Shown: in pieces, positions 15,831 to 24,756 of the stretch | Position numbering within the stretch: the stretch's first letter is position 1 | How the letters are laid out: each line of letters opens with the position of its first letter | Assembly: GCA_035318985.1 (NCBI GenBank) | Contig: DATHDP010000032.1 | Location: forward strand, 1-31,716 | Reading direction: 5' to 3' | DNA length: 31,716 nucleotides | Source: VBAS01 sp035318985 | Lineage (GTDB): Bacteria > Bacteroidota > Bacteroidia > Chitinophagales > Chitinophagaceae | Notes under the pieces: generated by a model | Databases searched by the model: none | What the model was told of the DNA's origin: nothing | What the model saw: the letters and a program-made list of their open reading frames with translations, nothing else | Position numbers and translations under genes: made by a program

Positions 15831-17402
15831 ATGAAAACACTGTTCAAAAAGCAATCTGGCAATTGGCGGGTAAACACCTCTCTCCGTAGAACAGGTATTT
15901 CTTTTTTGTTTATTGTTTATTCTATTTTATCAGTTATTGTATTCGGCTCATGTTCAGTTTCTAAATCTTCATTCACTCCTTCAAAAAAATATTCTCCTGA
16001 AAAATTAAATAAAGATTATTCGATCTTTCGTGGCGCATTGGAAGAATCACATCCCGGAATTTATTGGTACACTCTAAAAAATGAAATGGATAATTATTTT
16101 GATTGGGGTAAAAGTCAATTAAAAGATTCATTGAATGAAGAAGATTTCAGAAAAGTATTAGCCTATGTTATTTCAAAAATCAATTGCGGTCATACGGTTA
16201 CGAGAAGCTCGAAAGATTTTATGAAATACCGTGATACAAGCACCAATAAAATTTTCCCGCTTAGCTTAAAGATCTGGCCAGGCACCACTGTTGCGGAAGA
16301 TACAGCTACTGTTGCTGCTAACCTCTTTCGAAGAGATACAATACTTACAAGAGGGGTGGTTGTAAAAAAAATAGACAACCGGCCAATCGAAACTATTATC
16401 GATACGCTTTGTCAATATATTTCAAGTGATGGTCATAATATGACACACAAATTCCAGAGCTTAAGTAACCGTGGGGGGTTTGGCGCAGCATTTACCTCTA
16501 TATATGGGCAAAAAGAGAATTATTTTATTGATTATCTCGGCAATGATGGCATAGAAAAAACTGCAACGATCGCTTCTTATAACCCCCGAACAGATACAGT
16601 CAACCGGATCGCTATATCCCGTTTTGCAAAAACCTCCCGGGCAGAAAGAAAGAAACAGATCACAAGGGCAACAAGGAGCTTAAGGATTGATTCGACGAAC
16701 AATGCAGCCTTCATGGACCTGGGTTCTTTTGGCAGAAATTTAAAACTTAAATCCTTTTTCCGGAAGTCATTTAAAGAAATGGAGCATAAGGGAACAAAGA
16801 ACCTTGTTGTTGATGTTCGTGGAAATGGCGGAGGTAGCGTTACTAATTCTACTTTCTTGACAAAGTTTATTTCTGATAGAAAATTTAAAGTGGCAGACTC
16901 GCTTTATGCAAATACAAGGAACAGCCGCTATAAAAAATATATTGAAGGCTATTTCTTTAATCGCTTTTTTATGTTCTTCGTAACAGCAAAGAAGAAAGAT
17001 GGAAAATATCACTTCGGTTATTTTGAACGTCATTATTTCAAGCCTAAGAAGAAAGATCATTATACCGGCAATGTGTATATTTTAACAGGGGGAAATTCTT
17101 TTTCAGCAACAACATTATTTACACAAACTGTAAAACCCCAAGATAATGTTTTCGTAGTAGGAGAGGAAACCGGTGGCGGCGCTTACGGAAATACAGCCTG
17201 GTTAATTCCGGATCTTACTTTGCCCGAAACGGGCATTCGTTTTCGGCTTCCATTGTTTCGCTTAGTAATAGATAAAGATATTCCGAAAGATGGTCGCGGT
17301 GTTCAGCCTGAAGTGATCGCCGTGCCGACAACCGACGCAATACGTCGTGGAGCAGATTATAAAATGGATAAAGTGATGGAATTGATCAAATCACATCAAT
17401 AA
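15831..17402 (+). CDS. S41-family (C-terminal processing type) peptidase, exported
   Basis: The ~523-residue protein starts with a basic stretch and one hydrophobic segment (FLFIVYSILSVIVFGSC). A cysteine at the end of that segment suggests a lipoprotein, although the lipobox (FGSC) is imperfect. A helical N-terminal domain (ALEESHPGIYWYTLKNEMD) and a PDZ-like part (RGVVVKKIDNRPIETII) precede the S41 core. In the core, VRGNGGGSVTNSTFL, the nucleophile segment LTGGNSFSATTLF and VGEETGGGAYGNT are conserved. It probably degrades peptides in the periplasm. ATG 15831 was chosen over the TTG at 15819. Its 3' end overlaps the convergent nagA gene by 17 bases. Confidence 0.88.
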   Translation: MKTLFKKQSGNWRVNTSLRRTGISFLFIVYSILSVIVFGSCSVSKSSFTPSKKYSPEKLNKDYSIFRGALEESHPGIYWYTLKNEMDNYFDWGKSQLKDSLNEEDFRKVLAYVISKINCGHTVTRSSKDFMKYRDTSTNKIFPLSLKIWPGTTVAEDTATVAANLFRRDTILTRGVVVKKIDNRPIETIIDTLCQYISSDGHNMTHKFQSLSNRGGFGAAFTSIYGQKENYFIDYLGNDGIEKTATIASYNPRTDTVNRIAISRFAKTSRAERKKQITRATRSLRIDSTNNAAFMDLGSFGRNLKLKSFFRKSFKEMEHKGTKNLVVDVRGNGGGSVTNSTFLTKFISDRKFKVADSLYANTRNSRYKKYIEGYFFNRFFMFFVTAKKKDGKYHFGYFERHYFKPKKKDHYTGNVYILTGGNSFSATTLFTQTVKPQDNVFVVGEETGGGAYGNTAWLIPDLTLPETGIRFRLPLFRLVIDKDIPKDGRGVQPEVIAVPTTDAIRRGADYKMDKVMELIKSHQ

Positions 17403-18480
17403 CATTCATATCATTGTCAAAGACAACAAAAGAAGCTTCATAGCCTCTGCCTATAAGCCCGGTTTTATCATCAATTCCCAGGATCCTTGCCGGATATAAT
17501 GAAGCCATACGCAATGCTTCTTGTATATCGACCCCAATATGCTCAACACAATTTTTTACAGCTTTCATCATCGTTAATGCAGAACCCGACAATGTTCCAT
17601 TAGGTAAAGTATACCTGTCATCTTTAAATACATGTTGATAGGGGCCATCTGATGTTGCAGACACCGCATCGGTGATCAACCAAATTCTTTCTCCTAAAAT
17701 TCTTTTACTGATCTTGATCGCAGTATAATCTACATGAACTCCATCGGCAACCAGGCTACAACAAACAGAAGGGTGATCATAAATGGCACCAACCATTCCC
17801 GGTTCACGACTTTGAAACTGCGACATGGCATTGAACAAGTGTGTTACTATATTTATTTTTTCAAGGCCTTTCATTGCTTGCTTATAAGTTGCATTCGTGT
17901 GACCAGCAGAAACGATAATTCCATTAGTTTGTAAATAGTCGACGATCTCTTCATCCACCATTTCGGGTGCAAGTGTTATCATTTTTACTACTCCTTCCGC
18001 TTCATCGATTAGTTTTTTTGCCTCCTCTAATGTTGGTCTATGAATATATTCCAGGATATGAGCTCCTCTTTTTTCAGGATTGATCCATGGTCCTTCCAAA
18101 TGAAGTCCGGGCATTCCTTTTCCGCCTCCATTCAAATATTGTTTTGTGATCGCTATTGCTTTACTAAAGACCTCTGAGGAATTAGTTGCTGCGGTTATTA
18201 GAAATTTTGATGCGCCGCCTTGCAAACAATATTTATAAGTAGCCTCAATTGCTTCGATAGAGGGATCGGCAGAAAATAAATATCCATTGCCTCCGTATAT
18301 CTGTAGGTCAATAAGTGCTGGCGCAATATTATTTCCGCCAAGATCTCTTACTTCATAATCATCCGGGATATCGGTATCATAAACGAATCCAACAATGACG
18401 CCATCATTGATAAGAATTGCGCTGCCGGTAAGAATTTCTTTGCCTGTATAAATAGTTGCGTTAGTTATTACTTGTTTCAT
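17386..18480 (-). CDS. nagA: N-acetylglucosamine-6-phosphate deacetylase
   Basis: NagA converts GlcNAc-6-phosphate to glucosamine-6-phosphate and acetate, feeding amino sugars from cell-wall turnover or chitin into metabolism. The 364-residue TIM-barrel protein has the metal and catalytic residues in place: Glu129 in HLEGPW, His194 in SAGHTNA, His214 in THLFNAM, His249 in DGVHVD and the catalytic Asp271 in ITDAVSA. The first motif, DLQIYGGNG, has Tyr where many NagA proteins have Asn. The start codon overlaps the stop of the amidase gene upstream by four bases, so they are coupled. No nagB or sugar transporter is in the window. Confidence 0.93.
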   Translation of the reverse strand: MKQVITNATIYTGKEILTGSAILINDGVIVGFVYDTDIPDDYEVRDLGGNNIAPALIDLQIYGGNGYLFSADPSIEAIEATYKYCLQGGASKFLITAATNSSEVFSKAIAITKQYLNGGGKGMPGLHLEGPWINPEKRGAHILEYIHRPTLEEAKKLIDEAEGVVKMITLAPEMVDEEIVDYLQTNGIIVSAGHTNATYKQAMKGLEKINIVTHLFNAMSQFQSREPGMVGAIYDHPSVCCSLVADGVHVDYTAIKISKRILGERIWLITDAVSATSDGPYQHVFKDDRYTLPNGTLSGSALTMMKAVKNCVEHIGVDIQEALRMASLYPARILGIDDKTGLIGRGYEASFVVFDNDMNVIDVI

Positions 18481-19268
18481 GGTTGTATCATAAAATTATC
18501 GCCGTCTTTCCAAAATGGAAGCTTGTTTCTTACTTCATCCAGTTTTTCTTTATGAAGTGTTATGGTAAAAATATCTTCTTCATGTGATTTTGTATGTAAT
18601 ATTTCACCCATTGGGTCAACAACCATGCTATCGCCGCTGTGATAGATATTATTTCCATCATTGCCAACACGGTTTATTCCCACAACATAACATTGATTTT
18701 CGATCGCCCTTGCCTGCAACAATGTTTTCCATGCATGAATTCTTCTTTCTGGCCAATTGGCAACATAGATAAGTAGGTCATATTCGGGTCCATCATCTTG
18801 TGTTTGTTGTCTCGACCAAACCGGAAATCTAAGGTCATAACAAACAAGCAAATTAATTTTCCATCCTTTAACAGACGCTATTAATCTTTTTGTACCCGGA
18901 GTAAACTCATTGTCTTCACCGGCATAGCCAAATAAATGTCTTTTATCATAAATACCGGCCTGGCCATTGGGTAACATCCATATTAGCCTGTTAAAATAAT
19001 TTTCATTTTCTTTTGTAATTACGCTTCCTGTAAGAATAACTTTTTTTTCTGCAGCAACTCTTCTCATCCATTTTACAGTTTCTCCATCCATTGTTTCAGC
19101 AAGCTCTTTTGGTTTCATGCTAAAGCCCGTACTAAAGGTTTCGGGAAGAATAATGATCTCTGTTTTATCAGTAATGCTATTGATCTTTTCTTCAAACATT
19201 TTTCGGTTTGCAAATGCATCTTCCCAATGAAGGGCTGTTTGAATTCCTGTGATTGTGAGAGTTGACAT
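18477..19268 (-). CDS. Nitrilase-superfamily omega-amidase-like hydrolase
   Basis: The 263-residue enzyme has the Glu-Lys-Cys triad of carbon-nitrogen hydrolases: Glu43 in LPETFSTGFS, Lys109 in YDKRHLF and Cys143 in LVCYDLRFPVWS. The sequence pattern, including GITD-like start TITGIQTALHWEDAFANR and AGEDNEFTPG, resembles YafV/NIT2-type omega-amidases that hydrolyse alpha-ketoglutaramate and similar amides as metabolite repair. That assignment is inferred by similarity; another small amide is possible. It overlaps nagA by four bases. Upstream is a 121-base divergent gap with the DPP-IV-like gene, and TAACTTTA lies 6 bases before the ATG, one base off TAnnTTTG. Confidence 0.88.
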   Translation of the reverse strand: MSTLTITGIQTALHWEDAFANRKMFEEKINSITDKTEIIILPETFSTGFSMKPKELAETMDGETVKWMRRVAAEKKVILTGSVITKENENYFNRLIWMLPNGQAGIYDKRHLFGYAGEDNEFTPGTKRLIASVKGWKINLLVCYDLRFPVWSRQQTQDDGPEYDLLIYVANWPERRIHAWKTLLQARAIENQCYVVGINRVGNDGNNIYHSGDSMVVDPMGEILHTKSHEEDIFTITLHKEKLDEVRNKLPFWKDGDNFMIQP

Positions 19269-19389
19269 ACTGTAAAGTTATTCAGTTAGTCCATCCATGA
19301 TGTAAAATAATAAATCAATTCGTCCACCCATCACATTAACCTTTTCATCTCGCAGCATTTCTGTATTTTTCCGCCTTAAATACTTTAAA

Positions 19390-21633
19390 ATGCTGTTTAA
19401 AAAAGATGCTAAGAAATTCAGCTTACTAATTGTTGTACAGCTTGTTTTTATTATCCTTTTTGCTCAACCCGGCGTACCAATAACCAAATGGACCGTTGAT
19501 GGCGGATCCTATTATACAGTTGAAAAAAAGGAGATAGTAAGGATCGAATTGCCTTCACAGAATAAAACAGTTTTCATTAGCCGTAAACAATTGATCACAA
19601 AAAATGGCGATACAGTTGTTCCCCGCAGTTTCCAATTATCTGCTGATGGAAAACTTGCTTTGGTCTATACAAATGCACAAAAAGTGTGGCGTTATCCTAC
19701 ACGTGGTGATTATTGGTTATTGAATTTAGCAACCGGTGATCTGAAACAAATGGGCAAAGGAAGACCAACAGCAACATTGCAGTTTGCTAAATTTTCTCCT
19801 GATAATAAAAAAGTTGCTTATGTAAGTGAGAGGAATATTTATTCGGAAGACCTGGCAACCGGTGTCATTAAAAAACTTACCAGTGATAACGGAACAAAGA
19901 AATTAATTAACGGAACCTTTGATTGGGTATATGAAGAAGAGTTTTCATGTCGCGATGGTTTTCGCTGGAGTCCTGACAGCAAAACCATTGCTTACTGGCA
20001 GATCGACGCCAATAAGATCCGCGATTATTATATGCTGAACACAACTGATTCGGTTTATAGTAAAGTAATTCCTGTTGAATATCCAAAAGTCGGTGAGCCT
20101 CCTTCACCGGCACGTATCGGTGTGGTAAATATTACAACGGCACAAACAAGGTGGATGAAAGTCCCGGGTGAGCCAGATCAGAATTATTTGATACGAATGG
20201 AGTGGGCGAATCCAGGTGAAATTGTTTTACAACAACTCAACCGCAAACAAAATGAAAGCAAGCTTATGCTTTGCAATACAAATACCAGTGATGCAAAAGT
20301 TATTTACACAGAAACTGACAAAGCCTGGGTGGCAACGATCAATGAATGGAGAAGCGAAGTGAGGGGTTGGGATTGGATCTCAAACGGAAATGAGTTTATC
20401 TGGTCCAGCGAAAAAGATGGTTGGCGTCATTTATACCGGGTGAGTAAGGATGGAAAAAAAGAAACATTGATCACAAAGGGAAATTATGATGTGATCGATT
20501 TTCTTAACATTGATGAGAAAAGGGGACTTGTATATTTTTATGCATCTCCATCAAATGCAACACAGCGTTATTTATATGCAGCAAAATTAGATGGCAACAC
20601 TCCAGCAGAAAGAATGTCTCCTCCGGGTGAAGAAGGAACACATACTTATGAAATTTCTCCCAATGGAAAATTTGCCCGTCATAGTTTTTCAAATTACTAC
20701 ACGCCGCCAATGGCCGAGTGGGTTACTTTGCCCGATCACAAACCGTTTAAAGAAGGCGACGATATGGTGAAAAAAATAAAGAAAGAAAATAAAGAGAAAA
20801 GTAATATCGCTTATTTCCAGGTAACAACAGAAGAGGGTGTGACAATGGACGGATGGCGCATTTTGCCAAATAATTTTGACAGCACAAAAAAGTATCCCGT
20901 TGTTTTTTACGTATATGGAGAACCCGCTTCTACAACAGTAGATGATAGTTATGGTGCTGCCGGTAATTTTTTATATGACGGCGATATGGCTGCTGACGGT
21001 TATGTACAGGTTTCATTGGATAACCGCGGCACACCTTCTCCCAAAGGAAGAGAGTGGAGAAAATCTATTTACAAAAAAATTGGTCAGTTAAATATCAAAG
21101 ACCAGGCACTTGGCGCTAAAGAAGTAATGAAATGGAATTTTATTGATACTACCCGAGTAGCGGTTTGGGGATGGAGTGGCGGCGGTTCATCAACACTGAA
21201 CCTGATGTTTCAATATCCCGATGAATACCAAACAGGGATCTCGATCGCCCCTGTTACCAGTTCTTTGTTGTATGATAATATTTATACAGAAAGATATATG
21301 GGGCTGCCACAAGAAAATATGAGTGATTATGAAAAAGGAGCCGCGTTAACTTATGCAAAGAATTTAAAAGGAAACTTGTTATTCATGCATGGCACAGGCG
21401 ACGATAATGTACATTATCAAAATATAGAAAAGCTGGTAAATGAATTAGTGAAAAATGGAAAGATGTTCCAGATGATGAGTTATCCAAACCGTACACATAA
21501 CATCAGCGAGGGGGAGGGCACTTTTCAGCACCTTGGCAAAATGTATTCTAAATTTCTTAGGGCAAATTGCCCGCCGGGTGGAAGAACGGCCCAACAGGTA
21601 AAGGCATCACAGACATCACCAAAGCCATTTTAA
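19390..21633 (+). CDS. Dipeptidyl-peptidase-IV-like S9 peptidase, exported
   Basis: The 747-residue protein has a signal peptide (KKFSLLIVVQLVFIILFAQ, cleavage about residue 25), a beta-propeller N-terminal domain and a C-terminal alpha/beta hydrolase domain. The DPP-IV double-glutamate motif that holds the substrate N-terminus is present as DWVYEEEF (E182-E184). The catalytic triad is Ser596 (GWSGGGS), Asp671/672 (HGTGDDNVHYQN) and His703 (NRTHNIS). It should remove N-terminal Xaa-Pro or Xaa-Ala dipeptides in the periplasm as part of protein utilisation. The length fits the family. The gene stands alone and ends before a bidirectional terminator at 21652. Confidence 0.93.
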   Translation: MLFKKDAKKFSLLIVVQLVFIILFAQPGVPITKWTVDGGSYYTVEKKEIVRIELPSQNKTVFISRKQLITKNGDTVVPRSFQLSADGKLALVYTNAQKVWRYPTRGDYWLLNLATGDLKQMGKGRPTATLQFAKFSPDNKKVAYVSERNIYSEDLATGVIKKLTSDNGTKKLINGTFDWVYEEEFSCRDGFRWSPDSKTIAYWQIDANKIRDYYMLNTTDSVYSKVIPVEYPKVGEPPSPARIGVVNITTAQTRWMKVPGEPDQNYLIRMEWANPGEIVLQQLNRKQNESKLMLCNTNTSDAKVIYTETDKAWVATINEWRSEVRGWDWISNGNEFIWSSEKDGWRHLYRVSKDGKKETLITKGNYDVIDFLNIDEKRGLVYFYASPSNATQRYLYAAKLDGNTPAERMSPPGEEGTHTYEISPNGKFARHSFSNYYTPPMAEWVTLPDHKPFKEGDDMVKKIKKENKEKSNIAYFQVTTEEGVTMDGWRILPNNFDSTKKYPVVFYVYGEPASTTVDDSYGAAGNFLYDGDMAADGYVQVSLDNRGTPSPKGREWRKSIYKKIGQLNIKDQALGAKEVMKWNFIDTTRVAVWGWSGGGSSTLNLMFQYPDEYQTGISIAPVTSSLLYDNIYTERYMGLPQENMSDYEKGAALTYAKNLKGNLLFMHGTGDDNVHYQNIEKLVNELVKNGKMFQMMSYPNRTHNISEGEGTFQHLGKMYSKFLRANCPPGGRTAQQVKASQTSPKPF

Positions 21634-21651
21634 AAAGTTTTATTCCCTTAT

Positions 21652-21682
21652 AAAAGGCGCTAACCAGCGCCTTTTTGTTTTT
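21652..21682. terminator. Bidirectional intrinsic terminator between the DPP-IV-like gene and recX
   Basis: Arms AAAAGGCGCT (21652-21661) and AGCGCCTTTT (21666-21675) close a 4-base loop. T runs follow on both strands, stronger on the plus strand (TTTTTGTTTTT). The recX stop codon (21660-21662, minus strand) lies inside the hairpin, so the last recX codons are part of the terminator. Confidence 0.85.
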
Positions 21683-22157
21683 CTGTAAGAGATTTAATTT
21701 CTACTGCTATAAGAGTAGATTCGTATCCTTTAAGCAAAAGATGATCCCTTGTTTTTGTCATTTTTACATACAGGTTTATTCCTTCTCCTTTTATAGAATT
21801 CCATCTTTTTACTGCTAGTTTATGAAGTGTTTCTTTGTATTTACGATCATCTATTTCATCCATTGCCGCAGTAATACAGTAATGACTGATCTGTTTATTC
21901 TTTAATTCTGTTTTAATTTTTATCCTGCCCCATTGCTTTATCCTGAATTTACCTCCTGCGAATGCTTTTGCAAAACGTTCTTCGTTAAGACAATTTTCTT
22001 CGATCAATCTTGAGGTTAACTCTTCTATCTCTGGCTTTCTTAATCCAAGTAAATAGGCTTTCGTTTTCACTTCGCTATGGCAGCGATCCTGGTAGGCACA
22101 GTAGTGCTTTAATTTCTGATAGGCCTGTTCTTTGTTCAATGATTTTTTGGGTAGCAT
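21660..22157 (-). CDS. recX: Regulatory protein RecX
   Basis: RecX binds RecA filaments and limits their activity. The 165-residue protein fits the family, which is three tandem three-helix repeats. The first repeat is recognisable in QAYQKLKHYCAYQDRCHSEV, followed by LIEENCLNEERFAKAFAGGK, in which the LNEERFA motif is the most conserved, and RIKQWGRIKIKTELKNKQIS. The third repeat (TKTRDHLLLKGYESTLI) is also visible. No recA is in the window. A TACATTTG box (22174-22181) lies 16 bases before the ATG. The 3' end overlaps the terminator shared with the DPP-IV-like gene. Confidence 0.93.
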   Translation of the reverse strand: MLPKKSLNKEQAYQKLKHYCAYQDRCHSEVKTKAYLLGLRKPEIEELTSRLIEENCLNEERFAKAFAGGKFRIKQWGRIKIKTELKNKQISHYCITAAMDEIDDRKYKETLHKLAVKRWNSIKGEGINLYVKMTKTRDHLLLKGYESTLIAVEIKSLTEKQKGAG

Positions 22158-22173
22158 TTTCTGTTTCCGGGCT

Positions 22174-22181
22174 CAAATGTA
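22174..22181 (-). promoter_or_regulatory. Bacteroidota-type -7 box before recX
   Basis: The minus strand reads TACATTTG, an exact match to TAnnTTTG, 16 bases before the recX ATG at 22157. A -33 TTG element is not evident at the normal spacing, so this rests on the -7 box alone. Confidence 0.4.
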
Positions 22182-22278
22182 AGCCTCGTATCCCGCTGCT
22201 AATTAATAATCCACAGTGTTTTTATAAATGTTGGCCATTATACAAAAATCATTAGCTTCGCCTCAAACCAAATGCAAG

Positions 22279-23394
22279 ATGAAATTTATTGTTTCCTCTT
22301 CGGCTTTACTAAAACAACTGCAGCATATTTCTGGAGTTATTAATGCCAATACCGTACTGCCGATCCTGGAAGATTTTTTGTTTGAAGTAGAAAAGAATAA
22401 ACTGAGTGTGGTCGCGACAGATCTTGAAACTGTGATGCGCATTCAAATGGATATTGAAGCCAAGGATAGCGGCAAGGTTTGTATTCCTGCAAAAATTCTT
22501 TTGGACAGCTTGAAAAATATTCCGGATCAGCCATTGACATTTAATATCGATAAAAATTTTGGTATTGAACTCACCAGCGATAATGGAAAATATAAAGTAA
22601 TGGGGGAGAACCCGGATAATTTTCCAAAAGAGCCTTCTGCCGATGACACTACTACATTCAAAGCAACTTCGCTGGCATTGATCACTGCTATTAATAAAAC
22701 CTTGTTTGCTGTAAGCAATGATGATCTCCGTCCTGCAATGACAGGTGTATTTTTTGAATTAGACAAAAAAGGAATGCAATGTGTGGCTACCGATGCACAT
22801 CGTTTGGTAAAATATAAAAGAGTTGATGTAAGCTGTCCGAAGAGCGACAACTTTATCGTTCCTAAAAAACCATTAACGCTTTTAAAATCTGCCTTGCCGG
22901 CGAATGAGGATGAAATTTCCATCAGCTACAATAGCAATCATTTTTTTGTAAAGCATGGCACTACGCAAATGAGCTGCCGACTGATCGATGCCCGTTTCCC
23001 CGATTATAAAGTGGTGATCCCTTCTGACAATCCATATAAACTGGTGGTTAATAAAAATGATTTCCAGGGAGCTTTGCGTCGTGTTGCCATCTTTAGTAAC
23101 AAAAGCACCAACCAGGTTGTTCTTAGTATTGCAGGCAGCGAACTTGAATTGACTGCACAGGATATTGACTTCAGCTTTGAAGGCGATGAAAGAATGAAAT
23201 GTCGTTATGATGGTGAAGATCTTGCGATCGCTTTCAATGCAAAGTTTTTGATAGAAATGCTCAACGCCGCAGATAGCGATGATATAAAAATTGAGCTTTC
23301 CACTCCAACAAAGGCGGGAATAATAAAACCTACTGAGCAGGAAGATAATGAAGAGCTGATGATGCTGGTAATGCCGCTAATGCTGAATCAATAA
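22279..23394 (+). CDS. dnaN: DNA polymerase III beta subunit (sliding clamp)
   Basis: DnaN forms the ring-shaped dimer that holds the replicative polymerase on DNA. The product from ATG 22279 is 371 residues, the usual length, and begins MKFIVSSSALLKQLQ as expected; an earlier TTG-initiated start at 22228 adds 17 residues of no family resemblance. Recognisable segments include NTVLPILEDFLFEV, ATDLETVMRIQ, RPAMTGVFFEL, ATDAHRLVKYK, CRLIDARFPDYKVVIP and the C-terminal MLVMPLMLNQ, which lines the partner-binding pocket. It lies next to recX, not beside dnaA or gyrB, so nothing here marks a replication origin. It is followed by an intrinsic terminator. Confidence 0.96.
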   Translation: MKFIVSSSALLKQLQHISGVINANTVLPILEDFLFEVEKNKLSVVATDLETVMRIQMDIEAKDSGKVCIPAKILLDSLKNIPDQPLTFNIDKNFGIELTSDNGKYKVMGENPDNFPKEPSADDTTTFKATSLALITAINKTLFAVSNDDLRPAMTGVFFELDKKGMQCVATDAHRLVKYKRVDVSCPKSDNFIVPKKPLTLLKSALPANEDEISISYNSNHFFVKHGTTQMSCRLIDARFPDYKVVIPSDNPYKLVVNKNDFQGALRRVAIFSNKSTNQVVLSIAGSELELTAQDIDFSFEGDERMKCRYDGEDLAIAFNAKFLIEMLNAADSDDIKIELSTPTKAGIIKPTEQEDNEELMMLVMPLMLNQ

Positions 23395-23417
23395 TTTTGA
23401 AATAATAAATATTTTAT

Positions 23418-23445
23418 AGCCCCGAATATGACGGGGCTTTTTTAT
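23418..23445 (+). terminator. Intrinsic terminator after dnaN
   Basis: Arms AGCCCCG (23418-23424) and CGGGGCT (23432-23438) enclose a 7-base loop and run into TTTTTTATTTTT. It lies 23 bases after the dnaN stop. An ATG in the loop and descending arm (23428) is in frame with the next gene but would be inside this hairpin. Confidence 0.85.
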
Positions 23446-23454
23446 TTTTATAAA

Positions 23455-23871
23455 ATGGACTTTGTCATTCTGCAATCTTTTAATAATTACGTGGATGCTC
23501 ATTTACTAATGGCTAAATTGGAAAGTGAGGATATTCAATGCTGGCTGCAGGATGAGAACACGGTTACTCTGTATCCGATTTTGACAAATGCAGTTGGTGG
23601 AATAAAGTTATTTGTTAATAAAAACGATCTTTCCCGTGCCCGGCAAATTTTCTGGGAAGTTGAAAATAACAGAAAGCAAGCCATTGAGTGTCCAAAATGC
23701 AAGGGTCACAACATTGAACTAGTAAGTACTCCGCGTAAAGCAGCAAACTGGTTCAGTGCTATTTTTACTTTTTTTCTTGGAGATTATGCTTTGGCTGTTG
23801 ACAAGGTCAATCATTGTTTTGATTGCGGAAATGAATTTGCAAATAGTAATGAAACAAACACATCCGCTTAA
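23455..23871 (+). CDS. DUF2007-type protein with C-terminal zinc ribbon
   Basis: The 138-residue protein begins with a DUF2007-like (putative signal-transducing) domain: VILQSFNNYVDAHLLMAKLE, then WLQDENT and GGIKLFVNKNDLSRARQIF. A zinc-ribbon-like region follows, with Cys79-x2-Cys82 (CPKC) and Cys121-x2-Cys124 (CFDC) flanking a hydrophobic stretch (WFSAIFTFFLGDYAL). The function of this family is not established. Because the in-frame ATG at 23428 lies in the dnaN terminator, I place the start at ATG 23455. It is followed by the hydroxylase-family gene 29 bases on, same strand. Confidence 0.8.
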   Translation: MDFVILQSFNNYVDAHLLMAKLESEDIQCWLQDENTVTLYPILTNAVGGIKLFVNKNDLSRARQIFWEVENNRKQAIECPKCKGHNIELVSTPRKAANWFSAIFTFFLGDYALAVDKVNHCFDCGNEFANSNETNTSA

Positions 23872-23900
23872 CATTTTTTAGTGTAACTTTTCGTCAAATA

Positions 23901-24734
23901 ATGCTTATGTGGCAGTCCCTGTTGAAGTACTTCAATACCCTTGAAGAACGGCCAATTGAAAGATTGGCATTCATTGTAGGGAGCCTACTTATTTTATGGA
24001 TGATCGAAGGAGCCATTCCTTTATTACCGCTGAAGTATAAAAAAAATAAAGCCCATCACGCAGGTGTTAATCTCTTTTTTACTTTACTACATCTTATTAT
24101 TCATACGGGCTTTGGTGTTTTAATTGTCCTTCTTTCCGATTGGGCGTCGAAAGAAAAGTTCGGTCTTGTGTATTGGTTAAATGCATCGGTTGTTGGCGGT
24201 ATTGTGATTTCTGCTTTGATGCTTGATTTTTTTGGCGGCTGGCTTTCTCATATTGTGGAACACAAGGTTCCTTTATTCTGGCGCATGCATATTATTCATC
24301 ATGCCGACAATAATGTAGACGTAACAAGTGGCCTTAGACATCATCCACTGGAAAGCGTTTGGCGGGGTTTATTTTTTTTAATTGCTATTATTATAAGTGG
24401 CGCCCCGATGTATGGAATTATGATCTATCAAACACTACTAACAGTGTTCACCGGGGTTACTCATGCAAATATTTCTTTACCTAAATGGTTAGATAAGTTC
24501 ATGAGTTATATCCTGGTTTCTCCCAATATGCATAAAGTACATCATCATTGGAAACAACCCTATACCGATAGCAATTATGGGGGTGTTTTTTCGATCTGGG
24601 ACAGGCTATTCGGAACTTATAAAACACTTGATCCCAAAAGCATTCGCTATGGTCTTGACCGGTATTATTCCAATGAAAAAGACGAAGACCTGGTTGCGTT
24701 GCTAAAAAAACCATTTCAAAAACTTGATGGTTGA
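23901..24734 (+). CDS. Sterol-desaturase / fatty-acid-hydroxylase superfamily membrane protein
   Basis: This 277-residue membrane enzyme has the histidine clusters that bind a di-iron centre: HxxxH at 117-121, HxxHH at 130-134, His147-His148, His188 and HxxHH at 211-215. Several hydrophobic segments surround them. Enzymes of this superfamily hydroxylate or desaturate lipids (sphingolipids, carotenoids, sterol-like compounds) using oxygen. The substrate is not assignable; sphingolipid-related chemistry would fit a Bacteroidota host, but that is inference. TAACTTTT lies about 10 bases before the ATG, one base off the -7 consensus. kdsB follows after 22 bases. Confidence 0.9.
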   Translation: MLMWQSLLKYFNTLEERPIERLAFIVGSLLILWMIEGAIPLLPLKYKKNKAHHAGVNLFFTLLHLIIHTGFGVLIVLLSDWASKEKFGLVYWLNASVVGGIVISALMLDFFGGWLSHIVEHKVPLFWRMHIIHHADNNVDVTSGLRHHPLESVWRGLFFLIAIIISGAPMYGIMIYQTLLTVFTGVTHANISLPKWLDKFMSYILVSPNMHKVHHHWKQPYTDSNYGGVFSIWDRLFGTYKTLDPKSIRYGLDRYYSNEKDEDLVALLKKPFQKLDG

Positions 24735-24756
24735 AAGGTTTTATTAACTTCCCCGA

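Noticed and set aside
22228..22278. Longer dnaN start
   Set aside because: It adds 17 residues without resemblance to the sliding clamp; ATG 22279 gives the normal start and length.
22158..22278. Replication origin beside dnaN
   Set aside because: No dnaA, gyrB or rpmH neighbour and no visible cluster of DnaA boxes; dnaN alone does not mark an origin.
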